64,000 bases of DNA, taken from NCBI GenBank assembly GCA_030272585.1, contig BSYQ01000006.1, positions 3,993,001 through 4,057,000 on the forward strand, read 5' to 3'. This DNA comes from Bryopsis sp. KO-2023. Lineage: Eukaryota > Chlorophyta > Ulvophyceae > Bryopsidales > Bryopsidaceae. The notes under the pieces are model-generated. The model did not search any database, was not told the DNA's origin, and saw only the letters and a list, made by a program, of their open reading frames with translations. Position numbers and translations under genes: made by a program. Positions 32,731-44,805 of this stretch are shown piece after piece (positions within the stretch are counted from its first letter, which is position 1; every line of letters starts with the position of its first letter).

Positions 32731-33739
32731 ATGGAACAGACGTCACGTGCGTTCGTGGTCGGGTCGAAAAGCGTTGAGAGTTCTTTTTGTTTTGTTTTGT
32801 TCAGGTCATCTTGCCTGCGCGGTTTCTTACCACGGTGGCCCATCTTGTGACAGTAATAGCGGTGCTTGATGGACGGGTAACGCCAACACGCTGTTACAAG
32901 AAATAACGGAGTTATTTCCTGCGCTGGTTTGGAGTTCAATATCTTGTGGATAGCGAAAACAATTATTTAAATACATATTATAAGACATAGTGTAAGACAT
33001 GTTATCTATTAAATATATATTGCCAGCTATTATTGATACACATATTATCATTTTGAGGGGAGGGGGAAAAAATTGAGGCCATTTGCTTGACAACAGGAAT
33101 ATTTTGTAGCTCGTTCGATGGGGGCAAATGGAAGTTATGGAAAAGAGAACAAGCAGCTGGAAGTGATGGCCTGTGTTGCACTGGCCTGTTTGGTGGTCGA
33201 ATTTCTTGGCTTGCTGTCTGGACTCACCATATTTATGCGTGGACTGAACTGCTTTCACACATTCATGCATTTCTTTGGGGCCGTTTTGACCTGGCTGTTC
33301 ATGGAAGAGGTGAGGCAAAAAATGTGTTTTGCACAGTTTTGGATGTTCGAATGTTTGGTTTGCCCCTTTCGATATTTGGCAGGTCGATGTCGGCAAAATG
33401 CACGGATCGTTTTGCTACTTTGGGGGGGGCCCTTCTTATTTATGTCACCCCAAAAATAACATAAGAAAAACACTCATCATTGTCATGAGTGAAATTGAAA
33501 TTAACTCTGTAGAGCATGAAATCAAACATCTGATTATATTGCTTCTGTTTTGTTTGTCACCTTTTTGAAATCGGGGGGGGGAAGGGGGGGACCCCAAGTC
33601 AACTGTATCATTTTCAATTGTTTTGCAGCACTGGAAAATCGATCACTACATACCCATTCTGGTGGTATTCAACGGATTGCCTTTTCTGGGTGAAGTGCTG
33701 GGAATACTGGCAGTTGGTGTGTTGAAGCTACCTTTGTGA
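32731..33739 (+). CDS. TMEM107: TMEM107-like ciliary transition-zone membrane protein
   Basis: Exons: 32,731-32,757 (short, less certain), 32,805-32,876, 33,097-33,309 and 33,629-33,739, all in frame, for 140 residues. That equals the usual length of TMEM107. Four hydrophobic segments are visible: RFLTTVAHLVTVIAVL; MACVALACLVVEFLGLLSG; FHTFMHFFGAVLTWLFM; YIPILVVFNGLPFLGEVLGIL. RFLTTVAHLV and VEFLGLLSG match the family. TMEM107 belongs to the MKS module at the ciliary transition zone and controls what enters the cilium. Its presence implies a flagellated stage. The first donor could be GTGGTC or GTCGGG, changing one residue. No obvious loss of function was seen. Confidence 0.85.
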
Positions 33740-36700
33740 GAGTGTCAAAAAAGAAAGGTAGAAATGAAAAGCATGTATGTAAAAATTTTCAGAATTCCTG
33801 TGCATTAGTGACAAAGTTATGGAGGGAAAGGGATTCAAATTTTAGAATTCGGGGGGATGGATAATTTGTAATTCTGCTTGGGTGATAGAAAAAAGAAAAT
33901 GATTTAAAAAAAAAAAAAATAGATTTCAAAATTTTAAATTCGATTTCTGGAACATATCCCAGTTGGAAGAGAATTACTGTGAATCGATTTTTGATTGCGC
34001 TCAAGAAATACAATAAAATGCAAAAATGCCCGATTGTGCCTGGAAAAAATTGCTGACAGTCCCTGTCTGACGGAGGAATGATTCAGGAAACGAAAAGAGG
34101 GCAAGGTTTTTTTCTCCCGCAATCAAAAATCGATTCATCAAATAGAGATTGTCAAGGAAACGTCACCGTTAATCCAGGCTTTGATAATATCCAGCTGGAG
34201 GATTTTTTTTTCCCCTCTCAGGATCAAAGTTATGGAAATCGAGACCACCCCCCCCATTCATCAATAGATCAAAAGCAATTTCGATTGTGCCAACTGTTGG
34301 CGCAAAAACCTTCCCAAAAACGAATATTACATGCAAAAAAAACCACGCCTGCATGTTTTTTCACTCGCTATCCACAATCCCTCCGAACTTTCATTTGCTT
34401 CTAACCCCCCAAAAACCCTACCCCCAATCCCCAAATTCCCAACCCCCCAATTTCTACTTCCGTCGTTAAAACAACAGGCCGATCATTGACTTCGCTTTTT
34501 TTAACTGTGAAAAAAAAAAAAAAACAAACACTACCAAATCTGCCAATTCCATTTTCACCGAGTCGCTTTTTTAACAGCAAACCCAAATCAACTTCATACA
34601 AGTATCAAGTTTCCAATCCCCCCCCCCCCCTTTTTCTTCTTCTACTACCTCTTTTTGTTTGTCATGCTTTTTTTTTGGTTTTTTTTTTTTGCCCCCCATT
34701 TCGAACCCCTCTTCTGGGATTTTTAACGCAAAGGTGTTGCAATATCATCAAAAAAAATATCAAAAGGCACCCCAAACAACCGCTGAAAACGTGGCTGGGA
34801 AGGGTTGCATTTTCTCTTTTTTCCTTTCACTGCGATTTCCCTCCCAAATGTTTTGATATGCCAGTCACTGTTTTAGATTGATGATGTAAAACTTAACTCC
34901 CTCACCCCCCCCCCCCCAAAAGCCTCAATATGCAAATTCAAAAAACATAATTTTTTTCCCTTCCCTTAGCACCCCGGATCTCACTTTTTTTTCTCTTTTT
35001 TTCTTTCCTTTTCCTTTTTTTTCCCTCATACTCTCTTTCTTCCTTTTCTTTTTTCTTTGCTTTCATTTTTTTTCTTTTCCATTTCTTGCTTCCCTTTTTT
35101 TTCCTCCCCTTCCCAGGGCTTTCCAAAAAACCAGAAAAAAAAAACACATATTCTTTAAAAATCAAAAAAAAATTCTTCGTTTCTTTTTTTTCTGTGTAGT
35201 CCACCCCCCAAAAAATGAAAGAAAAGAAAAAGATAACACGCATGCATTCTTCAAAAATGAGGAGAACAAAAAAAAACAACCCAGAAGAGTGAAAAAGTGA
35301 AAAAAAAAAAGAAAAAAGAAAAAAAAATTTGTACAAGTGACGTTGCAGTGATCTTCTGCAAAATGAAATACTATCGGTCAATAGCATCTTTTTTCAAAAA
35401 AAACTGAAAAGCCATGTGTTAAGACTTCAAGACACTTTCTTTTTTTTCCCCCTCTTTCCTTTCGGCTGTGGTTTTTTCTTTTTTTTTGTGTAGTAATAGC
35501 TAAAAGGGTTAGCTAAACTGATCACAATTCCCCTTTCTGTATTTTTTGTTTCCTTTTCTTGACATCATTGCTATCTCTTTTTTTTTCTTTTCTCAATTTT
35601 GCCCCCGTTTTCCCAAAACCCAATAAGCAAAACACACACATTCGACAAATCCCATCGAAATCCCTGCCCAAAATTTTTGCCCCCCGAAATGTATCTATCT
35701 CTTGCTACTTCCCTTTCCCCGATGTGACCTCCAGGTTTTTCTGAATAAAACTGAATAAAAACAAGCCATCCAATCAACCTACCAAAAAAAAAAAAAGCCG
35801 AAAAAAGCCGATTCGCATCAATAACAAATAAAGAAAATAACACTTCACTCTTTTTCATCCTCTCTCTCACTCTTTTTCTTTTCCTCACACACACACCCCG
35901 AATAGGTTTTTTTAAAAACAACTAAAAAACACTGAACCCAGTCGTTTTCCAACCGACCATCCCTTGAATGCCCCCCCCCCCCCCCCCCAAAAAAAAAAAA
36001 AAAAATCCATTTACATTCCTTGTCTTTTCTTTGTTCTCTTGTTGATGCGTTGAAGGAGTCGCTTTCTTTGATTTTTTCTTCTTTTTTTTTTTTTTCCGGC
36101 CAAAAAAAAAAGGGGGTCGATTCCAAAACACCCCTCACACCCGTACTCCAGTATTCATGGAGGGAATTCGAGACGGACTCTGCCGTCCAGGCCCTCGCGA
36201 TGGAATTTTGGGTATGTTGGAGGGGTGAGCAGCCGCCTATGCACAACATCCAGCAAAATTCAAAATTAAAATTTCAGAAATGCATTTCGCATCATGTCAG
36301 TTGGTGGGCAGCAGATACTGTGCAAAAAAAACAAACAAACAAGACACAGAATCCATCCACGCACCGACTAATGATGTAAAAAGTCAAGTTGATGCGCTGA
36401 TGTGTGAATTCGATTTTCCACACCAACAAAATACATGTTAATCCTGAGCCACTCCAGGGAGGGCTCATGACTGACACGACATTCGCCTTGTTTTTCACTT
36501 CTTTAATTCTCAAAGTACGTATTTTTTGTTGTCATGTTGATTCACTTGTCATTATTGGCAAGCATCACCAAAGCAGTCCTTACTTTGAGTAAGAAGTCGT
36601 CAGCTGCCGTCCAGGAGCAGTACGGAGATCCAGTCGGAGAAACACTTGGCACTGGAATCGCAGTCACCAACAGCTTGGGTGCAGGCGGTATGGCCGAGGC

Positions 36701-38427
36701 TGAACTCGATGACCTGAACAAAAAAGACAAAAAAACGCTTGGAAAAAAAGTGAATATGGGTAAAAAAAAGTATATATTAGCTTTACAGAAAGGAAAGGTC
36801 TTAATATATACATTAAAAAAAATCTACAAGTGTGAGGAAGGGCAGGCAGAAGTGTGAGAAATGTGTGATACGGATTATCTTTGCAAGAGGAAATTGTCCC
36901 TAGTTTCAAAACAGTGAAAAGGAATTTTTAGAATCCATCCATGTTAGTAGTAACTCATTTGCTGGTAACCTGAATTCAGGCAATAGCAGCTGTTATACCA
37001 CCCGCAATATAACAAAAAGGGTTTTCTGCACATTACATATAAGGTTCGATGAAGAAATCCTCCAAACTGTTGTAAGTAAAAGTGAAGTCTAAAAACAACT
37101 CTGAACAGTGTATTTCGCTGGGAGGGCGTCTTTGCTGAGGTTTTGACACAATCGATGCATCCTGTTTTTAAAACATACACTCTTTCTTTTTTACATAGAT
37201 TTTTGTGGAAATAAGCCACCCCCCAAAACCAACCCGAAATGAAAGACTGAAATTCAAAACCTCCAAACCACCCAGAAGACACTTGTTCAATCAAGAGTCA
37301 AAAAGATGACTACTAAATACTTCCATATATATATTCCATTGCCCACATCCTTTTGAAAAGCCAGTTTGACCACCCCCTGTAGTTGTTTTTCTTCCTTACC
37401 CACCCCCAAAAAAAATAATAAAAAAAATAACACATCTGTTTATTTATTCTTCAATAAACGTGCAGTACCCCAGGTCAGGTTTCACTTTTCTATTCGATCA
37501 ATTTATTGTTTGTTTTTTCCCTCTCGATATATGATAAAATTTTGATGATAGGACTTTATTTCCCACAAAAATAAAAAACATATCCATACGAATAAGATGT
37601 CTAATTTCCTTAGCAAAGCTGTGCCTGCACTTGTTTAAAAGAAGAAGTGTATTTTGTATTAGTACGAAATACAGAAGGATGAGGCTGTTCCAGTGGAAAT
37701 ATCTTTTACCTCCATTATTGAAAAGACGACTTAAAAAACCCAACCAAAGACTTTTTATGCCCAGGTTTCTGTCGGAAGAAAAGATGCCAACTATTGTAGG
37801 TCTGGCTAAACGCGTATTGATGAACCCAACAATTCAAAAACGTCTGGATTCTTTTCGAACTCGGCTCAATCAAAAACCAAAAAAAAAAACGGCCACTGCC
37901 CCCAATAAACTTGTCAACATAAATGTTTGTAATCTTGCTGCCCCCCTTCACCAACCCCCAAAAAATGAAAAAAACCCTGACAATAATGTTGAAAATCCAG
38001 CAAGGGGAAGTTGGGATTTGAAAGAACAATCAGTAATGACACCTTTTCCACCTTTTCGAGTATCCCCCCCCCCCCGGGCGTTTTATTTTTCCTCTACCCC
38101 TCGCTGAGTAAAATACACTTGAACGATAACAGGTTGTTTTTTTGCCCCTCAATGCTTTCGCTTTATTTCCCCCCCCCCCCTTTTTCTTTTCCTAGGCCTC
38201 TTTCACCCCACCACGTAAAAACATACAAATTACAACAGTAATAACACTTTTTATTGATTTGTTCGGCAAACAGGCACCACCGCAACATAATATACAACAA
38301 AAAATCGAGAGGAAAAAATCTGATTTTTCAATTTTTCTCACTCTCCTGCAACATAGTACATATCATACAGCGACTTAGCGGCCAAAAAAAAAATATTAAA
38401 AGGGGGGGGGGGTAGTAATAGTCGCCC
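33740..38427. other. 4.7-kb gene-poor interval with low-complexity DNA
   Basis: It is mostly AT-rich with many pure runs: C at 34,620, 34,906 and 35,971 (then a long A run), C at 38,067 and 38,170, G at 38,401. Except for the candidate exon near 36,570-36,720 and a GC-richer patch at 36,120-36,195, I see no gene. The long reading frame at 37,631-38,107 lacks motifs. Confidence 0.45.
36568..36725 (+). other. Candidate exon of an unidentified gene
   Basis: A GC-richer island in AT-rich DNA. The plus frame reads SAAVQEQYGDPVGETLGTGI then AVTNSLGAGGMAEAEL, which loosely resembles the end of Senescence/spartin-type domains (KYG..AGE). The minus strand has a good acceptor and donor around the same bases but an unnatural-looking peptide. 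The strand is therefore unsure, and no neighbouring exon was linked. Confidence 0.25.
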
Positions 38428-41400
38428 TTATGCTTTTCCGCACCTCAAAGAGGAAGACGAATCCAAAAGCTGGCCTCGTTTCTGCGGAATTTTCGACTCT
38501 TTGAGTCCCGTCGAGGCTGTGAGATGCAAAACTTCGCAGTCAGACATCCAAGCCGCGACCTCGGCGTTCCGAGCCTCTGACCTGGCTTGCTCCACAGCCA
38601 TGTCCACAGCATCCCACCATTGCCTCAAAATTGAACGCCTGGTTCAGAGAATGGAAAAAAAAAAGGAAACAGAAATACATTCTCAGGGACTAATCGTTCT
38701 TCATGACAAAAAAAAACACACACAAAAAGGTGAAGTTCGGAAAAAAAAACAGAGGCTGCCGAGCAGTAACCGCTGACCAAAAAAATCATCCAAAAAAACT
38801 CCAACGTGGTTGATTCATCAATGCGTTGAAATTCCACGATCAGGATTCCGAACTTTTTCCATTTCATAAGAGGTTTCCTCACTGCTCATTCCACCACTCT
38901 AGAAAGAAAAGAAAAAAAAGGGGCACTCCACCACCCGACTACCACACACCTTCTCGCAATCAAATATCGGGACAGAAGAGCCACCAGGTGCCAACGGTAT
39001 GTCGAATTCTGTGGATTCAAGCCAGGTTTCGGCAAAACGTTTTGAAGCTGGTGCGCTGTCAGCGACCGAGCCCAGTCCAAGGAAATGACGATTGCATTCA
39101 CGTTTTCATGGACATCTCTGCAACCATTTCGACAAAAAAAAATATAAGTGGGGGAGTACTGATTTGAAAAAAAAAAAAATCTGATAAAAACAGGCACAGT
39201 AATAAAAGTTGGGTTCTGAAGAAGGAATCGAGGTTGTTAAAAACCATGAGTACCTTCGCAATACCACGCCTGGGGCTGCATGATTTTCGACCTCCAGTTT
39301 CCGCAGGTCATCCAAATCGAAGACTTTGTCCCTAGAAAGGGTTCTGCAAAACAAAGCCAGCTGAAAGACGTTCAGCATACCACTAAACTCGTCGGGGCAA
39401 AATTCTGCTTGTGATCGAACTTTATCAGGTGGCTGTGCACGCCCGATACTTCTTTTCCCCCAAAAAATCACTTTCATTCTTGATTGAGACTGAATTTTCC
39501 GTGAAACTTGTTTTTTTTTCCCAAAAAAATTGCTTTCATTCTTTATTACAACTGACTTTTTCTTTGTAAAACTTTTTTTTTTTTCCTCAAACGATTCCCG
39601 ACCTGGTCCAGTTTTCGGCGGTCCTGGACATGGTTTGTCTGACGAGGGCTGCGGCAGGACTGCACCGAGCCTCGTCGGCCGCCGGCACCACTCCATCGTT
39701 CGACGGCCGCAAAAACGAGCGATACAGAGCCATCAAATTCTGATGGCTGAATTGGCTGCAGAACAACGCGGCATCCAGTGGACTGAGCACGTTCAAAATT
39801 CCTTCGGAGCACAGCATCAAATGCTCCGCCTGGCTGCACAGATCATACTCCCGAACCTGCACCAACACACAAGAGAGGGAAATGGGCACCCAGACACTTC
39901 TTTCATCTGAAAAAAAGCAGGTTTTGAACCCTCCAGGTTCTAAATCCATGACACGTTGCTTTCATTTTTCTTTTCTTTTTTTTCTTTTTTCCACCAAAGG
40001 ACATGTGGCATTTTCATTAAGCGAGTTTTTGATGTGTGAGTTTTCAATCTGATTTTTAGGAGCCCGCCAAGAGGAGCGGACATACACCGGAGCTTCTCCG
40101 GTTCCCCCCCCCCCCCCCTGGATGAGTCATTGCCACCAATTCCAAGAACATATTAACTTTCAATTATGTAACAAAATATTTATATGATCGGCAAGTCGCA
40201 CACCTCTGCTTCTGCTGTGATGTACGGATTCGCTGCGGAGGGCAACGGATCCAGTCTTTTCGCTCCCGATTTGTTGTAAACCCCTGGGGATTTACACCAC
40301 AAATTCTTATTTCTGTTTTTCTCGTCACTACATCACCCCACTCCAGCAGAAGTGGGGGATAATAATCATCAAGATTTTTTTATTTTTTTTTCAAAACCAT
40401 CCTCTAAATTTCGACACCTTTTTTTTCCCTCTTTCTTTCTGTTCCCTGGACACTTCCAGTTACGACAAAGAATCGATCGAAACGAAATTGTTTGGTCAAA
40501 AACTATCGACTGTTTTTCGCATCCAGTGTTCAAATCACAAACCTGCAAGGTGTTTGTCTTTCGCGAAACCATAGCCCAAGCATCTGGTAACTTTCGCCAC
40601 TCCTTTGACCATCGGCTTTCCATCGGAAAACGTCACGATGGTAGAATCGTTCGGAAAGGTTTTTCTCAACCTGGCCTGCTCTTCCACACACCTACACAAA
40701 AAAAATGCCCAAATCAAAAAATCGGATAAATCATCCACCTGTGCAGCGAAACGACACTCTGTTACAAAACTTAAACAGGGGGGGGCAAATCACGGAGCGG
40801 CGGACAGCTGGGAGGATGCAGCTATTTTTATAAAACGGTGGTTTTTTTAATACAGGTAGCTATATGAAAGCACCGAAAGCTTAATCCTGCAAGCTCTTTC
40901 ACACACACACACACACACACCTTGCACTGTGCTCGTCGGTCAATAATTTTCCATCGAATGCCTTGGAGTTGAAGGAGCCCGTGGCTGATCCTAAAATGCA
41001 TTGCGAAGTCCCCACATTTGCCACATAATATTTCCTCGCGGAAAAATCGATGCAGACAGCAACTCCGCTGCAACCGCTCGTCGCCCTTGCCTGACACCAC
41101 CGAGAAGAGAGTTTTTCCATAGAAAAAAACAAGTTTTTTTCTATCCCTCAAAAAAAGGTAATCCAAAGTTGACCAGCCAAAAAACCAACAGTCGAATTAG
41201 AAAGCAAACACTGTAGGAGAAAAAAATAAATGTTAAATGCAAACATACGGTTTTTATATCACCTCGTTGTGGATGGTCTTCGTTGGGCAAGTTTGCCTAA
41301 TGCAAATCAAACACACTATATATATATTTAAACATATATGATAAAAACGTTAATTAAACAGACATTCATATCTCCCACACACTGTCTTTTATTTTTTTTC

Positions 41401-42629
41401 CCCTCCAGCACTCACCATTGGGGGTGCGTCCGATTGCAAGAACATTCTATCCAGTTCCGAAAACATGGCCATCAAAGCATCAGCAGGGCACTGCTGTTTG
41501 GATTTGGAGAGACATTTCGAAAACACCTCCCAACAGTGCTTGGTGCAAAAGGCAGCAGCCTCTTTCGAATTGTGGGGGTCGAAAAGAGCAGCGAAAAAAA
41601 CAGCACCAGTATCCATTTGGACGCAGCTGTGGTCTCCGAAACTCGAAGTCGCTTGCCATCCTGCTCGAAACGTATGGACCTGTTCATATGCGCGGAATGG
41701 GAAATGTTTTCACAGTTAATTCAACGGTTAAATAATTAAGGAGAGGATGCTGTACCGATCTGCAGATATTTTCACAGTTAAATTTAAGGAAAGGATGCTG
41801 AAACAAACTGCATATATTTTCACGGTTAAATTTAAGGAAAAGGATGCTGTAACAATCTGCTTGCTGCCCAGTCTCTTTTTTACTTCAATCAGGAAATATG
41901 GTTCGAAAAAAAATGTATCTATACATATATGAAACTTTGATGGTAAATTTTTTGCACAGTTTATGATCAGTTGGTGTGTTTCAGGTCAACTTGACTGAGA
42001 GAGAATGTCCTGCATCATATCTAAATATAGAAACAACTTTTTTGTTTTTAGCACCTGCACTCCAGGCAGCCCTTGTCCTCTGTGATGGGCTTTGACGTTT
42101 TCCAGCGATGGAAGCCGCTGTGGTTGAGACGCAAGTTAAAAAAAGAAAAAGAAACGCAGTGAGATTCGTCCAAGGTTTGGAAAACTCAAGAAAACAAGAC
42201 AGGAGCATTCCCCAGGTTCACTGCAGAAAACCCTTCTCTGCAAAGAGGACATTCCAAATCCTGCACGTTTTTCATGTTAAGAAAAAACGCGCTTCGACGA
42301 TAAAACACTCGAAAAACTGGACGCTGGAGACCAGCCCCACACGTTGCGCTTTCTTTTCGAAAAGTCCGAGACGAATTCATTACCATGACGCATTCGTCAA
42401 CAACATTCGATCTGGGAGAACTCCGCGCTGATGGCAAAGGAAACGGATGCTGAGCACAGGATCTCTTCAGCAACGGGACAGCAGCCTACGGTTTCGAACG
42501 TCTGACCCGCCGGGGCTCCGACGATGGTCCCCCGAGCAAAAACAGCAGCGCGCCCAGAACCCAGCAAAAAGCTCCACTCACCTTCACCGGGACTTCGAAT
42601 TCATCGGCTCGACTTTGACAGCACCCCAT
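38428..42629 (-). CDS. PP2C-family pseudophosphatase with N-myristoylation signal
   Basis: Ten exons join in frame to 498 residues: 42,629-42,582; 42,117-42,055; 41,679-41,416; 41,090-40,921; 40,691-40,543; 40,283-40,204; 39,856-39,603; 39,343-39,254; 39,117-38,950; 38,638-38,428. MGCCQS fits N-myristoylation (Gly2, Ser6) with cysteines for palmitoylation, so membrane attachment is likely. The PP2C fold is clear: FFAALFDPHNSKEAA, YYVANVGTSQ, MVKGVAKVTRCLGYGFAKDK, LMLCSEGILNVLS, HENVNAIVIS. Metal-binding motifs are altered: DGHGG is DPHNS, VGDS is VGTS, SDG is SEG, and DN near the end is EN. Phosphatase activity is therefore unlikely, and a regulatory or scaffold role is inferred. The last ~70 residues form a helical extension outside the PP2C domain. 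The intron at 42,118-42,581 once suggested another exon but breaks the frame. Confidence 0.85.
41260..41312 (+). repeat. Short dispersed repeat B, copy 1
   Basis: CTTCGTTGGGCAAGTTTGCC then TAATGCAAATCAAAC recurs at 44,655-44,695 and inverted at 43,640-43,675. It lies in a PP2C intron and is probably the 5' part of the SINE-like family. Confidence 0.6.
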
Positions 42630-43365
42630 TTTTCGCGTTCAGCTCAGCCCGATACAGGCGAGGTATACCAGCGACGACTCCAATCCTTCGTGTTTTTCGC
42701 CTGCAGCGGTGTTTTTTTTTTGTTTTTTTTTCCCTCCTCTTGGAGAGCTTCTCGCCGCTCCAGACCGATATAAAAAGAAAACCTGTTCTACGGAGGAAGA
42801 GGGGATATTTTGGTCGCCCGCGGACCCTCAGGGCTTTCAGCCGCTTGCGTTTTCCTCTTTTATTTGTTTTTCTTCCGGGGGCCCCTCGAGAAACTTATCT
42901 TTCGTTCTGTTTTCAACCAATGACTATTCGCCACTTTCAACCACTCGAAGGGCGAATCCGCCGATTTGGTGCTGACTGGGGTCTATGAGTAGGAGAAACT
43001 GCTTTTTTTTTTTTTGGCGTTGGTTGCGTGCGTTTCTTTTTCTTCTTTTTCCTTGCTTGTTTTTCGTAGGGGTGGGTGGCAAGGGGGGGTGGGGAGATAA
43101 TGATTGGAAAAAAAAAAAAATCCATTTGGAAAACTGATAGCTTTCCCACCAATCGATCAATTTGGTGGTTATGCAAAATGAACCACAAGGGAAGAAAAAA
43201 CACCAACCCAAAGAAAAAAAAAAAAATCCAAAAAGAAAAGAAAGAGAAGCAGGCAAAGCGAAAGTGAAACTTAAAAGAAGAAAGGAGAGCATAAATAGAC
43301 ACAAAAAATGTGCATCGGAAAAAAGTTGGAGAGAAATCGGCATGTTTGTGCAGCAACTCAAAGAT
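42630..43365. other. Intergenic between PP2C-like gene and DUF1990 gene
   Basis: It holds T- and A-rich runs (42,712-42,731; 42,996-43,016; 43,110-43,122) and no supported gene. The segment next to 42,629 is GC-richer and probably contains the PP2C-like promoter. Confidence 0.4.
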
Positions 43366-44789
43366 TCAATCATTTTGAGCAGCTTTGGCCATGGACCTCA
43401 TGGAGTCGATTGCAAATCGATACTGCAGATATCGAACCACAGGATAACTGATCATAGACAGCAGATGGCTAGGCCGTGAAAAACTGTAGATTTCGTACCT
43501 GGAGGAAAAAAGCACACGCACACACACACGAAAAACCCACCAGTTTTCCTTCATACCAAACGTGCATGTCCTTTTTTATTATTCATATATGTATGGGGTA
43601 GATAGCTAGATATGGCATTGTGATGAATGAATGTTTAATTTACATTAGGCAAACTGGCCCAGCGAAAGCCGTTCACAACGAGGTGATTCAGGCCTGCCCT
43701 TGGTATCCAGCTCAACATACATTGTGATGATATGGTGGTTTATTTCTGAGTCAGTCTATAACACATTTCCGTGAACGGGCTGCACTCAAGCTTTTAGCCG
43801 TGTAGAATAATTTCAATTTCAATGCATCTTCATTTTTATTTTTTTTTCTTAATGTTATCTTGTTTCGGCAAGAGAAGAGAAATAAATTTTTACATACATA
43901 CATCCTCTTTCCTTTCGTCCCTTAATTTCTATTTTCAACATGTGCAGGGTGGGGGAAAAAGAAAAAAAAATCTTACCACACAGAATCATCTTTTTTCATT
44001 TTGACCTTGAATCGCTCTTCCCCAGCAAGCAAATGCCCTTTCAGAGTCGATGCTCCGAACGAAAAGCTTTTTTTTTGGTCGGTTTCGGCTCCTTTTTCTT
44101 CGACATACAGTATTTTCAGAGGGTTGGCCACCCACATCAGCAAGGGCTTGGCCACCACGCACACTCCACCCCCTTCAGCAACCTCGGCGGTGGGTCTGAC
44201 ATAGGTCCAGCCCAACTGAAAATGCCCCCATCTTTTCAGAGCTTTCTTGGCACTCTCGTAAGTGGAACTCCCAGAGCCGACCTAACATTAATTAAATAAT
44301 AAAAGGAACGCATATATTTGTAGAGAAATCGATGTGGCTACCAAGTCCATCAAAGTCACCTGGATTGATTTTTGCACTTCATGCCAGCCCCATCCATTTA
44401 AGGGGGGGGGTAAAGGGGGGGCCCCCCGTGTTTTCCCCGGATGCTTGTGATTGAAACCTTTGCTACAAAAAAAAACACGAAAACGAAGAGTGCACCATTG
44501 TTCAATGGAAATCGAGAAAGCATGTCTCAAAATCTGGCTGAAAATTATGTGGTTTCCAATGGAGCCCCCCCCAAAAAAAAACAAAAAAACACAAATAATA
44601 GATGAAATATAAAAATCTACATTGCAATAGTATTGAATAGATATACATTTATTCACCTGGCCTTCGTTGGGCCAATTTGCCTGATGCAACTTAAACATTC
44701 ATTCATTCACCACGAAAGTACCTCAAACCAAATTCCACGACCCGATTTTCAAGAGATTCTGTCGGCCGTCTGAAGAACAGGAAAGGCAT
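43366..44789 (-). CDS. DUF1990 (UPF0548) family protein
   Basis: Four exons join exactly: 44,789-44,722; 44,462-44,360; 44,281-43,977; 43,498-43,366, giving 609 bases and 202 residues. The start MPFLFFRRPTE is typical of the family. Other family landmarks are VGSG, KKALKRWGHFQLGWTYV, TLKGHLLAGEERFKV, VWYEIYSFSRPSHLLS and SYPVVRYLQYRFA. Plant and bacterial members share this domain; the biochemical function is unknown, and a fold related to START/Bet v 1-like proteins is suspected for the group but not shown here. Exon 2 adds a short GAPPLPPPL run encoded by a poly-G tract on the minus strand. Introns 1 and 3 contain dispersed repeat copies. Confidence 0.9.
43600..43825 (+). repeat. SINE-like dispersed repeat, copy 2, with inverted repeat-B insert
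   Basis: It shares GATAGCTAGATATGG and the 3' end GTGAACGGGCTGCACTC..AATTTCAATTTCAATGC with copy 1. Compared with copy 1 it carries an extra ~100 bases that include an inverted piece of repeat B (43,640-43,675). It lies in a DUF1990 intron. Confidence 0.65.
44640..44702 (+). repeat. Short dispersed repeat B, copy 2
   Basis: GGCCTTCGTTGGGCCAATTT then GCCTGATGCAACTTAAACATTC recurs from 41,260 and ends in a short ATTC tandem. It lies in the first DUF1990 intron. Confidence 0.6.
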
Positions 44790-44805
44790 GCTGCCGCTTT
44801 ACAGT

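Noticed and set aside
38760-38896. Additional PP2C 3' exon at 38,896
   Set aside because: The direct join from 38,950 to 38,638 keeps the frame and gives a natural helical tail, while this exon needs a weak donor.
42118-42581. Extra PP2C exon starting after CATCAG near 42,430
   Set aside because: It has a GTAATG donor and an open stretch, but joining it shifts the frame out of the conserved FDPHNSKEAA region; direct joining of exon 1 to 42,117 keeps it.
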